Source of the DNA: Desulfuromonadaceae bacterium
GTDB lineage: Bacteria > Desulfobacterota > Desulfuromonadia > Geobacterales > Pseudopelobacteraceae
Assembly (NCBI GenBank): GCA_028686145.1
Contig: JAQUCQ010000004.1
Location: 1 to 27,184, forward strand
Direction: 5' to 3'
Length of the DNA stretch: 27,184 nt
Below, in pieces: positions 8,169-15,938 of the stretch (positions within the stretch are counted from its first letter, which is position 1; each line of letters starts with the position of its first letter). The position numbers and the translations under genes were made by a program. The notes under the pieces are model-generated. The model was not told the origin of the DNA and searched no databases. It saw only the letters and a program-made list of their open reading frames with translations.

Positions 8169-9032
8169 TTACCTTCTTATTTGCCGTAACCGTTCATACA
8201 AGGGGGCGAGCAGGGCGCTGTCAAAGCGCATACCTTCTCGCCCTCTGCCAATTTCTAGCCCTTCCTCTATTCCGTGGAAATCCGATCCGGCTGTCACCAA
8301 CAAACCGAGTTCTTCAGCAGTGCGCCGCAAAAATTCTATTTCAATTGGCCAGCCCATATTGTTATAAACCTCAATTCCATCAAGCCCCGATTCGTGAAGA
8401 GCAGCAATGACTGGGCCAAGTATGGCCGAATCTTTGGATATGCTGGTCGGATGGGCAAGCACTGCAACTCCTCCGATACGATGGATTTCATCTATGGCTT
8501 CATTCATCGGCCAATAACTTTTAGGGACGTTACAAGGAACAAGATAGCGCCGGAACGCATCTTCCACCGAAGTGACGTATCCCTGTTCCAGGAGTGCCCG
8601 AGCAATATGCGGACGCCCAATAGACTCACGGGCAAAAGCCAGAACGATCTCGCGGCTTAGCCCGTTTCGCCCTTCAGAGCGCAAGCTATCGTTCACGCGC
8701 GCGAGGATCTCATCGTTTCGAGTTTCACGTTGGCGTCTGTACCCATCAAGATCCTGCAGGAATTTCTTTTCGGCGCAGTCGATACCATATCCAAGCAGAT
8801 GGACATCGTGCCACTCTTCAAACTGCACGGAGAGTTCGACAGCGGAAAGCACTTCAATTCCGGCAACAGTCCCTGCAACAGACGCTTCTTCAACCCCTGC
8901 AACTGAATCGTGGTCTGCAATGGCGATTACGCGTATATCATGTTTATCGGCAAGGGCAACAAGTTCCGTTGGGGTAAAAGCACCATCCGAAAAGCTGGAG
9001 TGTATATGCAGGTCAATATTCATGCTGCACAT
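8169..9032 (-). CDS. PHP-domain phosphoesterase (TrpH/YciV, RNase AM-like)
   Basis: A 287-residue metal-dependent phosphoesterase of the PHP family. The metal ligands are visible in order: DLHIHSSFSDG at the N terminus, AIADHDS around residue 40, SAVELSV, then VLAHP and GSDFHG in the C-terminal half. Length and order match the YciV/TrpH branch, where characterised members hydrolyse 3',5'-nucleoside bisphosphates and 5' ends of short RNAs; that activity is inferred for this protein. The ATG at 9032 has GGTGA 9 bases upstream. The ATG at 9023 (MNIDLHIHS) would also give a complete domain. Divergent from nth. Confidence 0.9.
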   Translation of the reverse strand: MCSMNIDLHIHSSFSDGAFTPTELVALADKHDIRVIAIADHDSVAGVEEASVAGTVAGIEVLSAVELSVQFEEWHDVHLLGYGIDCAEKKFLQDLDGYRRQRETRNDEILARVNDSLRSEGRNGLSREIVLAFARESIGRPHIARALLEQGYVTSVEDAFRRYLVPCNVPKSYWPMNEAIDEIHRIGGVAVLAHPTSISKDSAILGPVIAALHESGLDGIEVYNNMGWPIEIEFLRRTAEELGLLVTAGSDFHGIEEGLEIGRGREGMRFDSALLAPLYERLRQIRR

Positions 9033-9066
9033 ACTACCGCGTCACCACAAAAAAGTAAAACCGCTA

Positions 9067-9095
9067 TTGCAGAGAAATCCTGCATAGGCTAGAAT
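9067..9095 (+). promoter_or_regulatory. Predicted sigma-70 promoter of nth
   Basis: TTGCAG at 9067-9072 and TAGAAT at 9090-9095 are 17 bases apart. The -10 element ends 7 bases before the nth ATG at 9103, so the start of transcription would fall on or next to the A of the start codon. No Shine-Dalgarno sequence precedes that ATG. This suggests a leaderless mRNA (inference). Confidence 0.5.
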
Positions 9096-9102
9096 TCAGC
9101 TG

Positions 9103-9759
9103 ATGAAACATGGCAAGATACATACCGTTATCAATATTCTGCGCGAAGAATACAAAAACTGGCGGACTCCGGCCGTTACGATTGTCTCCCAGTGTAACGG
9201 CAGTCCGTTCAAAATCTTGATATCCTGCATCATCTCTTTGCGTACCAAAGATGAAGTGACTGCCCTGGCTTCTGAGCGCATTTTTGCTCGGGCCCAAACA
9301 CCTGAAGAGATGACGCGACTCTCTGTCGAGGAAATATCACAACTTATCTATCCTGCTGGATTTTATCACACTAAAGCAGCACAGATCGCTCTGTTATCCC
9401 GGAAGCTGTTGGATGAATACCAGGGAACCGTGCCGGACGAGATTGATACGCTGCTGGAATTCAAAGGGGTTGGGCGCAAAACCGCCAATCTGGTGCTGAC
9501 CCTCGGCTTTGGCAAACCGGGGATTTGTGTGGATACCCATGTACATCGCATATTCAACCGTCTCGGATATATTGCGACAAAAACTCCAGAAACCACTGAA
9601 ATGGCGTTGAGGGTCCGCCTCCCGCCAGAATATTGGATCGAGATCAACGATCTTTTGGTTGCCTTCGGACAGAATCACTGCCACCCGGTCTCACCGTGGT
9701 GTTCAAACTGCAAATTATTGAGCATTTGCGACAGAATTGGTGTTAAAGTGTCTCGGTGA
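9103..9759 (+). CDS. nth: Endonuclease III (base-excision DNA glycosylase/AP lyase)
   Basis: This enzyme removes oxidised pyrimidines and cuts the abasic site in base-excision repair. The 218-residue protein has the usual length. The helix-hairpin-helix with catalytic lysine reads GVGRKTANLVL, the catalytic aspartate lies in VDTHVHRI, and the 4Fe-4S loop is intact as Cys-X6-Cys-X2-Cys-X5-Cys within HCHPVSPWCSNCKLLSIC. The substrate-pocket motif is SLRTKDEVT rather than the enterobacterial SAQATD form, a variant seen in many deltaproteobacterial and archaeal enzymes. No ribosome-binding site precedes the ATG; see the promoter entry. It is followed by 109 bases without a gene. Confidence 0.95.
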   Translation: MKHGKIHTVINILREEYKNWRTPAVTIVSQCNGSPFKILISCIISLRTKDEVTALASERIFARAQTPEEMTRLSVEEISQLIYPAGFYHTKAAQIALLSRKLLDEYQGTVPDEIDTLLEFKGVGRKTANLVLTLGFGKPGICVDTHVHRIFNRLGYIATKTPETTEMALRVRLPPEYWIEINDLLVAFGQNHCHPVSPWCSNCKLLSICDRIGVKVSR

Positions 9760-9868
9760 TGTTACAAACACAAAAAAACAGCAACCATCGTATTTGATTA
9801 TTGCCAGTTGACAAAAACTCATATAAATTGAAACACTATTTTATCGCAGCCACCTATGGAGGTATTGC

Positions 9869-10735
9869 ATGTTACAAAAAATTGGTTTTATTGGACTTGG
9901 AACTGTCGGTCGGCATATGGCTGCCAATCTGTGCAAGGGAAGCTACGAATTGACAGTGTATGACACTGAACTGGCTGTAGTACAAGACTTGGCCGCCCTG
10001 GGTGCCAAAGCGGCATCTTCTGCGCTTGAAGCTGCCAAAGGTCGCGATCTTGTCATCGCTATTGTCCCAGAAGGGGATGAATTGGGGCCGCTCTTTTTCG
10101 GCGAAAAAGGCATTTTAGCCGGTATTGATAGCGGCACAATTCTGGCTGACATGGGATCGCACTCTCTCGAAACCACTATGAGACTGTCTGAGGAATGCAC
10201 ACATAAAAAAGTTCCTTACCTGGATGCCCCGGTATGGGGAAGCAAAGACCACGCAGTCAACGGGCTCATGACAATCATCACGGCAGGTGACCCCGCTCTG
10301 GCAGGCAAATGCCGCGAACCATTCTCGTTTTTTGGACTTAACACTATCCACGTTGGTAAAATCGGTGAAGCCACCAAGATGAAGTTTATCGTAAATCTGG
10401 TGCAGGCAGAATTAGTTCAGGTACTTGCAGAAGGTCTGGTATTTGGAGAAAAAATGGGTTTTAATGCCGACAAGATTCTGGAAGTGCTTGATACGCGTGG
10501 AGTTGCATCACCACTTTTCCATCAGAAAGGGCGCGCAATGGCTCGCGGAGATTTTTCCCGTAGTCTGGCCCTCAAATATGTCAATGACCAACTGCATATG
10601 GTCATGAATGCCGCCCGACTGGTCGGCCTGACCTTGCCGGCAGCTGAAGCCGCCAGCAAAGTATATCAAGCAGGAGTTGACGCAGGTCTTGGAGAAGAAG
10701 ATGTCTCCGCAGTCATCAAAGTTTTGCGCAAGTAG
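9869..10735 (+). CDS. NAD(P)-dependent beta-hydroxyacid dehydrogenase, 3-hydroxyisobutyrate dehydrogenase family
   Basis: A 288-residue member of the 3-hydroxyisobutyrate/tartronate-semialdehyde/glyoxylate-succinic-semialdehyde reductase family. The N-terminal Rossmann motif is GFIGLGTVGRHMAANL. The substrate motif is DAPVWGSKDHAVNG, where most relatives have DAPVSGG. The catalytic lysine is in GEATKMKFIVN, matching G-x-x-x-x-x-K-x-x-x-N. The changed substrate loop means the substrate cannot be assigned. TGGAGG at 9857-9862 supports the start. It appears to be a single-gene unit: 109 bases separate it from nth and a strong terminator follows. A TTGACA lies at 9808-9813, but no convincing -10 sits at a normal distance. 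Confidence 0.88.
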   Translation: MLQKIGFIGLGTVGRHMAANLCKGSYELTVYDTELAVVQDLAALGAKAASSALEAAKGRDLVIAIVPEGDELGPLFFGEKGILAGIDSGTILADMGSHSLETTMRLSEECTHKKVPYLDAPVWGSKDHAVNGLMTIITAGDPALAGKCREPFSFFGLNTIHVGKIGEATKMKFIVNLVQAELVQVLAEGLVFGEKMGFNADKILEVLDTRGVASPLFHQKGRAMARGDFSRSLALKYVNDQLHMVMNAARLVGLTLPAAEAASKVYQAGVDAGLGEEDVSAVIKVLRK

Positions 10736-10759
10736 TGCAGGCAGCGGTTTTTTTTACAT

Positions 10760-10793
10760 CAGGCGTCCAATACTATTGGGCGCCTGTTTTTTT
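10760..10793 (+). terminator. Rho-independent terminator after the hydroxyacid dehydrogenase gene
   Basis: An 11-base-pair stem (10760-10770 with 10776-10786, one G-U pair) with a 5-base loop is followed by seven T residues at 10787-10793. It lies 25 bases after the stop and just before ruvC, separating the two transcription units. Confidence 0.88.
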
Positions 10794-10811
10794 GAGTGAA
10801 AGGAACGCAGT

Positions 10812-11348
10812 ATGATTGTACTCGGCATAGATCCCGGCTCACGCATTACCGGCTACGGAATTGTAGAGAGCGTAGGCAATCGTCTGGTTCACATTGATAA
10901 TGGCGCCATTTTCACCGATACTGCACTCGACTTCCCCGGTCGCCTCAAAAAGATCTTCGACGGGCTTTTGGAGGTAATAGCTCAGTATCATCCTGAACAG
11001 GTTGCGGTTGAGAACATATTCTTTGCGACCAACCCGCAAAGTGCGCTCAAACTGGGTCAAGCCCGCGGAGCCGCTATTGTCGCGGCCGTACATTGCGGCT
11101 TGCCTGTCGCCGAATACTCTGCACTGCAGGTCAAGCAAGCCGTTGTAGGCAAGGGGCGGGCCGAAAAAGAGCAGGTACAGAAGATGCTCAAGGCACTGCT
11201 CGGCTTACCGGAAACCGCCCAGGCTGATGCTTCAGACGCACTTGCGGTCGCAATCTGTCACATCAACTCAACCGGCCTCAAACATCTAACCGATGGAACG
11301 GTCCGCGCGAAAAAACAAAAAACATCTTGGAGAGACATGAAGCTATGA
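10812..11348 (+). CDS. ruvC: Holliday junction resolvase RuvC
   Basis: The dimeric endonuclease cuts Holliday junctions symmetrically during recombinational repair. The 178-residue protein carries all four acidic catalytic residues in context: Asp7 in GIDPGSRITGYG, Glu in AVENIFF, and the C-terminal pair in DASDALAVAICH. AAAGGAA lies just upstream of the ATG. The TGA overlaps the ruvA ATG by the four bases ATGA, giving translational coupling. RuvC works on RuvAB-bound junctions, so the interruption of ruvA next door matters for its function. Confidence 0.97.
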   Translation: MIVLGIDPGSRITGYGIVESVGNRLVHIDNGAIFTDTALDFPGRLKKIFDGLLEVIAQYHPEQVAVENIFFATNPQSALKLGQARGAAIVAAVHCGLPVAEYSALQVKQAVVGKGRAEKEQVQKMLKALLGLPETAQADASDALAVAICHINSTGLKHLTDGTVRAKKQKTSWRDMKL

Positions 11349-11944
11349 TTGCACTTTTAACCGGCCTTATTGCCCATAAATCGCCCGACCATATCATCCT
11401 CGACGTTAAGGGGGTAGGCTAACGGGTACACATTCCGTTTTCGACATACTATGAACTTCCTGAAGAGGGAGGGACCGCGTCACTACACATTCACACCAGT
11501 GTCAGAGAAGATGCTATATTGCTCTACGGTTTCCGCACACGACTGGAAAAGTCCTTCTTCCAATTACTGATCGCTGTTTCCGGAGTTGGCCCCAAATTGG
11601 CACGCGATATCCTTTCCAATATTCAGCCCGCTCCACTGGCTCAGGCCTTGCTACAAGGCGATCTTAACAAGCTTTCCACTATTCCCGGCATCGGGAAAAA
11701 AACGGCTGAACGTCTGGTGCTGGAATTGAAAGAAAAGGTTGGCAAATTGGATCTATCTTCTCTTCCTACCGCTGAGGCCCGGGAGATACCGGCCGAAGAC
11801 GGTACTGAAGATGTAATTTCAGCATTGCTCAATCTTGGCTACAAAGAACCTCACGTACGCAAAGCCTTGGCTGCGCTTGATGCAACCGGAGGTGTTTCAG
11901 TAGAAGGGCTTCTGAAGCAGGCCTTAAAATCGTTGATGAAGTAA
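11345..11944 (+). pseudogene. ruvA: RuvA, Holliday junction branch-migration subunit, interrupted by an in-frame TAA at codon 26
   Basis: RuvA binds the four-way junction as a tetramer and loads the RuvB motor. From the ATG at 11345 the frame reads MIALLTGLIAHKSPDHIILD, then VKGVG, then TAA (11420-11422), then RVHIPFSTYYEL and on to the normal end. The full frame is 199 residues, the family length. The stop replaces a tyrosine conserved in the VNGVGYRV motif; a single base change from TAC or TAT explains it. Everything after it is intact: the acidic pin Glu55-Asp56 (SVREDA), both helix-hairpin-helix motifs (ISGVGPKLA type and IPGIGKKTAERL) and the C-terminal RuvB-binding domain. Internal initiation (e.g. 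TTG 11519) would lose most of domain I. It could be a real nonsense mutation or a sequencing error. ruvB does not follow. Confidence 0.9.
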
Positions 11945-12030
11945 ATGAAGAGTAAAACCTACTCCCAGCTCAACCCTATACAATACCGTTGCCATATGGT
12001 ATAGAATCCAGACAAAGGAGGCTATTAGAA

Positions 12031-12381
12031 ATGGCATGTCTCTCAATATTTTTAATGCTTATTTTTGTGCCTATTACGGCCTTTGCTGATTGTATAATCA
12101 CAGATACGCCATACAAATTTGAGGTTATATGCTCTGGCTATAACCCCACATATCCACCGGCAGCTTCAACAAAAAAGAGGGCAAAAACTGCGAAAAGAAC
12201 AAATAGGGCAAAGAAGACATGCTTTGAAGATAGGAAGAGTTCCACACAGACTGTTGTTATGAATGCAGAAGAGTTACAGTTCATGCAGACAAGAAATCGG
12301 CAGGATGGTTATCGTGGCAAACAAATACCTCAGGAGCAAACAACTAAAAAAACTGATGCGGAGGCTAATCACGACTCCTGA
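12031..12381 (+). CDS. Small exported lysine-rich protein of unknown function
   Basis: A protein of 116 residues is predicted from the ATG at 12031, which has a strong AAAGGAGG at 12014-12021; the longer frame from 11989 lacks such support. Residues 1-19 form a signal peptide ending AFA before Asp-Cys (MACLSIFLMLIFVPITAFAD). The mature part begins CIITDTPYKFEVICSGYNP, then a basic Lys/Arg/Thr segment (KKRAKTAKRTNRAKK) and a polar tail. Four cysteines are present in all, one in the signal sequence. The lipobox is not matched, so it is probably periplasmic or secreted. I do not recognise the family. It stands where ruvB stands in many genomes, suggesting insertion or rearrangement here. Confidence 0.65.
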   Translation: MACLSIFLMLIFVPITAFADCIITDTPYKFEVICSGYNPTYPPAASTKKRAKTAKRTNRAKKTCFEDRKSSTQTVVMNAEELQFMQTRNRQDGYRGKQIPQEQTTKKTDAEANHDS

Positions 12382-12517
12382 TTAGAAATCATGGTATCCC
12401 CGCCACCTGCCTTCATATTGACCTCCATCTGATTAATTATTTCCGGCAATAAGATAAATAATGTATAGAAGAATTGTTTGGAAGGAATTTTGTCGCGGCA
12501 TCTCCTACGGCACATAC

Positions 12518-12549
12518 AAAAAAGGGGCTACAGAATAAACTGTAACCCC
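12518..12549 (-). terminator. Rho-independent terminator of tRNA-Pro
   Basis: Read on the minus strand: a 10-base-pair stem (GGGGTTACAG with CTGTAGCCCC, one G-U pair), a 6-base loop and then six T residues. It begins 10 bases after the CCA end of the tRNA. Confidence 0.88.
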
Positions 12550-12559
12550 TTGAATTTGC

Positions 12560-12636
12560 TGGTCGGTGAGACTGGAATCGAACCAGCGACCCCCTGCTCC
12601 CAAGGCAGGTGCGCTACCAGGCTGCGCTACTCACCG
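12560..12636 (-). tRNA. tRNA-Pro, anticodon TGG
   Basis: On the minus strand the 77-base gene folds as a full cloverleaf: acceptor stem CGGTGAG with CTCACCG, D arm with GCGC pairs and AGCCTGGTA loop, anticodon stem CCTGC/GCAGG with loop CTTGGGA (anticodon TGG), and T arm GCTGG-TTCGATT-CCAGT. Discriminator A and an encoded CCA complete it. It closely resembles E. coli tRNA-Pro(UGG). It lies downstream of dxs on the same strand, with its own promoter and terminator signals. Confidence 0.98.
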
Positions 12637-12649
12637 ACGAAAGACAAAT

Positions 12650-12678
12650 TGTATATCATGGCTATTGCTGTTGCGCAA
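12650..12678 (-). promoter_or_regulatory. Predicted promoter of tRNA-Pro
   Basis: On the minus strand, TTGCGC (12678-12673) and TATACA (12655-12650) are 17 bases apart. Transcription would begin about 7 bases before the mature 5' end at 12636, a typical tRNA leader. It lets the tRNA be expressed independently of the dxs transcript. Confidence 0.6.
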
Positions 12679-12743
12679 GACAATTATTACTTGCCGGTAA
12701 ATTCCCGTACCACCGAACTGCGTAATTCGATAACCTGGGCATA

Positions 12744-14636
12744 TTAAGCCAGTGCAGAGCTTGCGGGTAGAGGGAGATAGTTCCGAACGGACGCAGTAAT
12801 CCCCGCAGCATCCAAACCCAGCATGGCACGCAGTTCATGTTGTTCGCCCTGAGGAATGTAGGAATCGGGATATCCGAGGCGCAGCACCCGTATCCCGCTC
12901 ATACCACGCTCTTCAAGCAACTCCAGTACAGCTGAGCCAAAGCCGCCTTGCAAAGCGTTTTCCTCAATGGTTATCAAAATTCCACATTTTTCTACCAATG
13001 CGAGGATTAATTTTTCGTCAAGCGGCTTCACGAAACGAGCATTAACAACCGTCAGCGCAACTCCTTCTACATCCAGTGCGGCAGCAGCTTCCAAAGCGGG
13101 ATGTACCATCGTACCGAGGGCAAGAACTACGGCGGCATCTCCTTCACGTAGCGTCTCAGCACAACCGACTGGAATAATTTTAAACGTCTGATCCAAGGCC
13201 ACTCCATACCCATTTCCGCGAGGGTAGCGAATCGCAGCCGGACTCCCGAGATTTATAGCGGTCGCCAGCATATGCTGCAGTTCATTTTCATCCTTGGGAG
13301 CCATTAACGTCAGATTGGGAAGATGGCGCAGATAGGAAAGATCAAAGGCGCCGTGATGGGTCGGGCCATCATTCCCGACAACCCCGCAACGATCGATAGC
13401 AAAGGTTACCGGCAAGTTTTGCAGACAAACATCGTGGCACACCTGGTCATAGGCGCGTTGCAGAAAACTTGAATAAACCGCAAAAACCGGACGGTAACCT
13501 CCGACCGCCAAACCAGCAGCGAAAGTGACTCCATGCTGTTCAGCAATCCCAACATCAAAAAAACGCTCTGGAAATTCTTTAGAGAATTTTGCAAGCCCGG
13601 TGCCGTCAGGCATGGCTGCAGTGATAGCAACAATCCGCTCATCCTCAGCAGCCAGCTTGCAAAGTGCAGCGCCAAAAACTGCGGTATATGATGCTGCCCC
13701 TCCCTTCCCCTTGAGTACCTTACCGGTTTCAATTTCGAACGGTCCGACCCCATGAAACAGCGCCGGATTATTCTCGGCAGGCTTATACCCCATCCCTTTC
13801 TTTGTAAGAACATGGATGAGTACTGCAGTATCGAATTTCTTTACATTTTCGAGCGTTTCAATCAGTGCCGGCAGATCATGACCATCTACCGGGCCGATAT
13901 ACTCGAATCCGAACGCCTCGAAAAGCATTCCGGGTGTAAACATGCCTTTGAATGACTCCTCCATTTTGCGGGCGATGTGAAGAACACCTTTACCCACTTC
14001 CAATCGGGTAAGAAATGACTCGGTATTTTTTTTAAAGCGCTGAACAAATTCGCTTGATGCCGTACGGGTCAGAAAATTTGACAGGGCACCGACATTTTCG
14101 GCTATCGACATCTCATTATCGTTCAAGACAATAATCATGTCCTTATTGAGGTGTCCGGCGTGATTGATCGCTTCATAAGCGATACCGCCGGTCATAGAAC
14201 CATCACCGATGACCGCCAGCACCTTATTTTTGCGCCCAGCCAGATCGCGGGCAACCGCAAAGCCGGTCGCAGCAGAGATCGAGGTAGAGGAATGACCAAC
14301 GTCGAAGGCATCATGCGGCGATTCATGACGTTTGGGAAATCCGCTGATGCCATTCAGCGTACGCAGCGTGCCAAAACTATCTCGGCGCCCGGTCAGCAGC
14401 TTGTGAGCATAGGCCTGATGTCCCACATCCCAGATAATCTTGTCCGCTGGCGTGGTAAAAACCCTGTGCAGGGCAATTGTCAATTCAACAACTCCCAGCG
14501 ACGGCGCCAGATGCCCGCCAGTAGCGGCACAAGTCTGGATAATAACCCGCCTCAGGTCTGCGGCGAGCTCAGGAAGCCGGGAAGCGCGAAGTCGTTTGAC
14601 ATCTTCTGGTGAATCAATTGTTTCAAGAATTGACAT
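12744..14636 (-). CDS. dxs: 1-deoxy-D-xylulose-5-phosphate synthase
   Basis: This enzyme condenses pyruvate and glyceraldehyde 3-phosphate, using thiamine diphosphate, in the first step of the MEP isoprenoid pathway. From the ATG at 14636 (MSILETIDSPEDVKRL) the protein is 630 residues, the family length; the open frame back to 14732 would run into ispA and is not used. It shows WDVGHQAYAHK, the thiamine/Mg motif VIGDGSMTGGIAYEAINHAG, LNDNEMSIA, the transketolase central domain (DVGIAEQHGVTFAAG) and the C-terminal domain with RLGYPDSYIPQGE. It follows ispA by 34 bases, so synthesis of C5 units and their condensation are co-expressed. Confidence 0.97.
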   Translation of the reverse strand: MSILETIDSPEDVKRLRASRLPELAADLRRVIIQTCAATGGHLAPSLGVVELTIALHRVFTTPADKIIWDVGHQAYAHKLLTGRRDSFGTLRTLNGISGFPKRHESPHDAFDVGHSSTSISAATGFAVARDLAGRKNKVLAVIGDGSMTGGIAYEAINHAGHLNKDMIIVLNDNEMSIAENVGALSNFLTRTASSEFVQRFKKNTESFLTRLEVGKGVLHIARKMEESFKGMFTPGMLFEAFGFEYIGPVDGHDLPALIETLENVKKFDTAVLIHVLTKKGMGYKPAENNPALFHGVGPFEIETGKVLKGKGGAASYTAVFGAALCKLAAEDERIVAITAAMPDGTGLAKFSKEFPERFFDVGIAEQHGVTFAAGLAVGGYRPVFAVYSSFLQRAYDQVCHDVCLQNLPVTFAIDRCGVVGNDGPTHHGAFDLSYLRHLPNLTLMAPKDENELQHMLATAINLGSPAAIRYPRGNGYGVALDQTFKIIPVGCAETLREGDAAVVLALGTMVHPALEAAAALDVEGVALTVVNARFVKPLDEKLILALVEKCGILITIEENALQGGFGSAVLELLEERGMSGIRVLRLGYPDSYIPQGEQHELRAMLGLDAAGITASVRNYLPLPASSALA

Positions 14637-14670
14637 ATGTAGTCCGTTTTTAATCTGTGATAAATTAATT

Positions 14671-15564
14671 TTAGTTTTTACGTTGCACGATATACCGCGC
14701 GATATCCCGCAAAGGGTCAGCTTCTGCACCAAAAATTTTCAGAGAGCTCAGCGCCTCATCCATCATAGACTGAGCCTCTTCCTTGGCAGCAGCAACCCCA
14801 ATTACGGCAGGATAGGTTGCCTTGCCACGGGCCTCATCACTGCCGGCATCCTTGCCGATTTCTTCTGTCGTGCCCTCAATATCAAGGATATCATCGGCAA
14901 TCTGAAAGGCCAGTCCGGCCGCTTCACCATAGCGGGTTATCGCCGCCAACTGCTGTCCGGCAGCACCTCCCAAGAGAGCCCCGGCCACAACCGAGGCCTT
15001 AATCAGGGCACCGGTCTTGTGGGTATGGATGTATTGAACAGTCGCCAGATCAATATCCGGGCTCCCTTCACTCTCCATATCAATAACCTGTCCACCTACC
15101 ATGCCGTAGGAGCCGGCACAAGTTGCAATCTCGTGGATTACGGCCAGCAACCCGGATGGCTCGCTGCCAGCGGTGTAACGTGGATCACTCGCTAACTTGA
15201 AAGCCTCCGTCAGGAGCGCATCGCCGGCAAGAATCGCAATCGCCTCTCCGAACACCTTATGGTTTGTTGGATTACCTCGCCTAAAATCATCATCATCCAT
15301 GGCAGGCAGGTCGTCGTGAATCAGTGAATAGGTGTGAATCATTTCCATAGCACAGGCAGCCGGGACAGCATATTCGGTATTCCCGCCAACCGCTTGACAA
15401 GCCGCCAGCATCAGGATTGGGCGTACCCGTTTACCACCCGCAAATATTGAGTAACGCATGGCCTTGTGAACACTATGCGGCAGCTCTGTTTCCCTCGGCA
15501 AAAATCGGTCAAGTGCCGCATCAATACGGGCACATTGTTCTTTCAAATATACTTTCAGATCCAT
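14671..15564 (-). CDS. ispA: Farnesyl/geranyl diphosphate synthase (polyprenyl synthetase family)
   Basis: The enzyme joins isopentenyl diphosphate to dimethylallyl and geranyl diphosphate. The 297-residue protein shows the first aspartate-rich motif in LIHDDLPAMDDDDFRRG with the two-residue insertion typical of bacterial short-chain synthases, GGKRVRPIL at the N terminus, and the second aspartate-rich motif QIADDILDIEG. Position in xseB-ispA-dxs is the classic arrangement in many proteobacteria and supports the farnesyl diphosphate synthase call; product length (C15 or C20) is not certain. AAGGAAG precedes the ATG. Confidence 0.94.
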   Translation of the reverse strand: MDLKVYLKEQCARIDAALDRFLPRETELPHSVHKAMRYSIFAGGKRVRPILMLAACQAVGGNTEYAVPAACAMEMIHTYSLIHDDLPAMDDDDFRRGNPTNHKVFGEAIAILAGDALLTEAFKLASDPRYTAGSEPSGLLAVIHEIATCAGSYGMVGGQVIDMESEGSPDIDLATVQYIHTHKTGALIKASVVAGALLGGAAGQQLAAITRYGEAAGLAFQIADDILDIEGTTEEIGKDAGSDEARGKATYPAVIGVAAAKEEAQSMMDEALSSLKIFGAEADPLRDIARYIVQRKN

Positions 15565-15581
15565 GACCTACTTCCTTTCAG

Positions 15582-15812
15582 TTAGTCTTCCCCAGATTCA
15601 AAAGGCTCCCGTTTTAGAGTACCATCTTTCTGTTTCAGAAGGATTTCGACCCGACGCTCAGCATCGTCGAGCTTGCTTGAACAAAAAGCCGCATGTTTTA
15701 CCCCTTCTTCAAAAGCTTTCAGAGAGTCCTCCAGCGTGAGCGAACCGGTTTCCAGACGCTTTACAATTTCTTCCAGTTTTTTCAGAGATGTTTCAAATTT
15801 GTCAGTAGCCAT
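15582..15812 (-). CDS. xseB: Exodeoxyribonuclease VII small subunit
   Basis: A 76-residue helical protein matching XseB in length and pattern: FETSLKKLEEIVKRLETGSL, then LEDSLKAFEEGVKHAAFC and DDAERRVEILL. Several small subunits coat each XseA to form the single-strand-specific exonuclease VII. It lies 122 bases after xseA and 17 bases before ispA. The longer gap from xseA holds a promoter-like element, so xseB may be transcribed with ispA-dxs independently of xseA. Confidence 0.95.
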   Translation of the reverse strand: MATDKFETSLKKLEEIVKRLETGSLTLEDSLKAFEEGVKHAAFCSSKLDDAERRVEILLKQKDGTLKREPFESGED

Positions 15813-15909
15813 AGTCGATATCTCTCATAATCAATTGGTACGTTGCCCGCTATTTCAGCCAGAAAAAAACTTTACAAACCTACGTTCTGTTTATTGGGGC
15901 TGGGGCGAT

Positions 15910-15938
15910 TGTATACTAGGAATAGCGGAGGGCGTCAA
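15910..15938 (-). promoter_or_regulatory. Predicted sigma-70 promoter of xseB-ispA-dxs
   Basis: On the minus strand, TTGACG (15938-15933) and TATACA (15915-15910) are 17 bases apart. The -35 element overlaps the xseA stop codon. The leader to xseB would be about 90 bases. It has the same hexamer pattern as the predicted tRNA-Pro promoter. Confidence 0.55.

Noticed and set aside
9760..9868. Promoter with TTGACA at 9808-9813
   Set aside because: The nearest TATAAA is only 8 bases away and no hexamer at 16-19 bases resembles a -10; left unlisted.
11420..11422. Programmed recoding of the ruvA TAA
   Set aside because: TAA is not used for selenocysteine or pyrrolysine, no slippery heptamer or strong hairpin was seen next to it, and frame is unchanged on both sides.
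11345..11944. Frameshift in ruvA
   Set aside because: Both halves are in the same frame, so the lesion is a substitution, not an indel.
12478..12747. Open frame of 89 codons on the plus strand containing GETGIEPATPCSQGRCATRL
   Set aside because: It is the antisense reading of tRNA-Pro, a well-known false protein in many annotations.
14440..15195. Open frame of 251 codons antisense to dxs and ispA
   Set aside because: It lies fully over two well-supported genes on the other strand, has no ribosome site and its protein has no recognisable motif.
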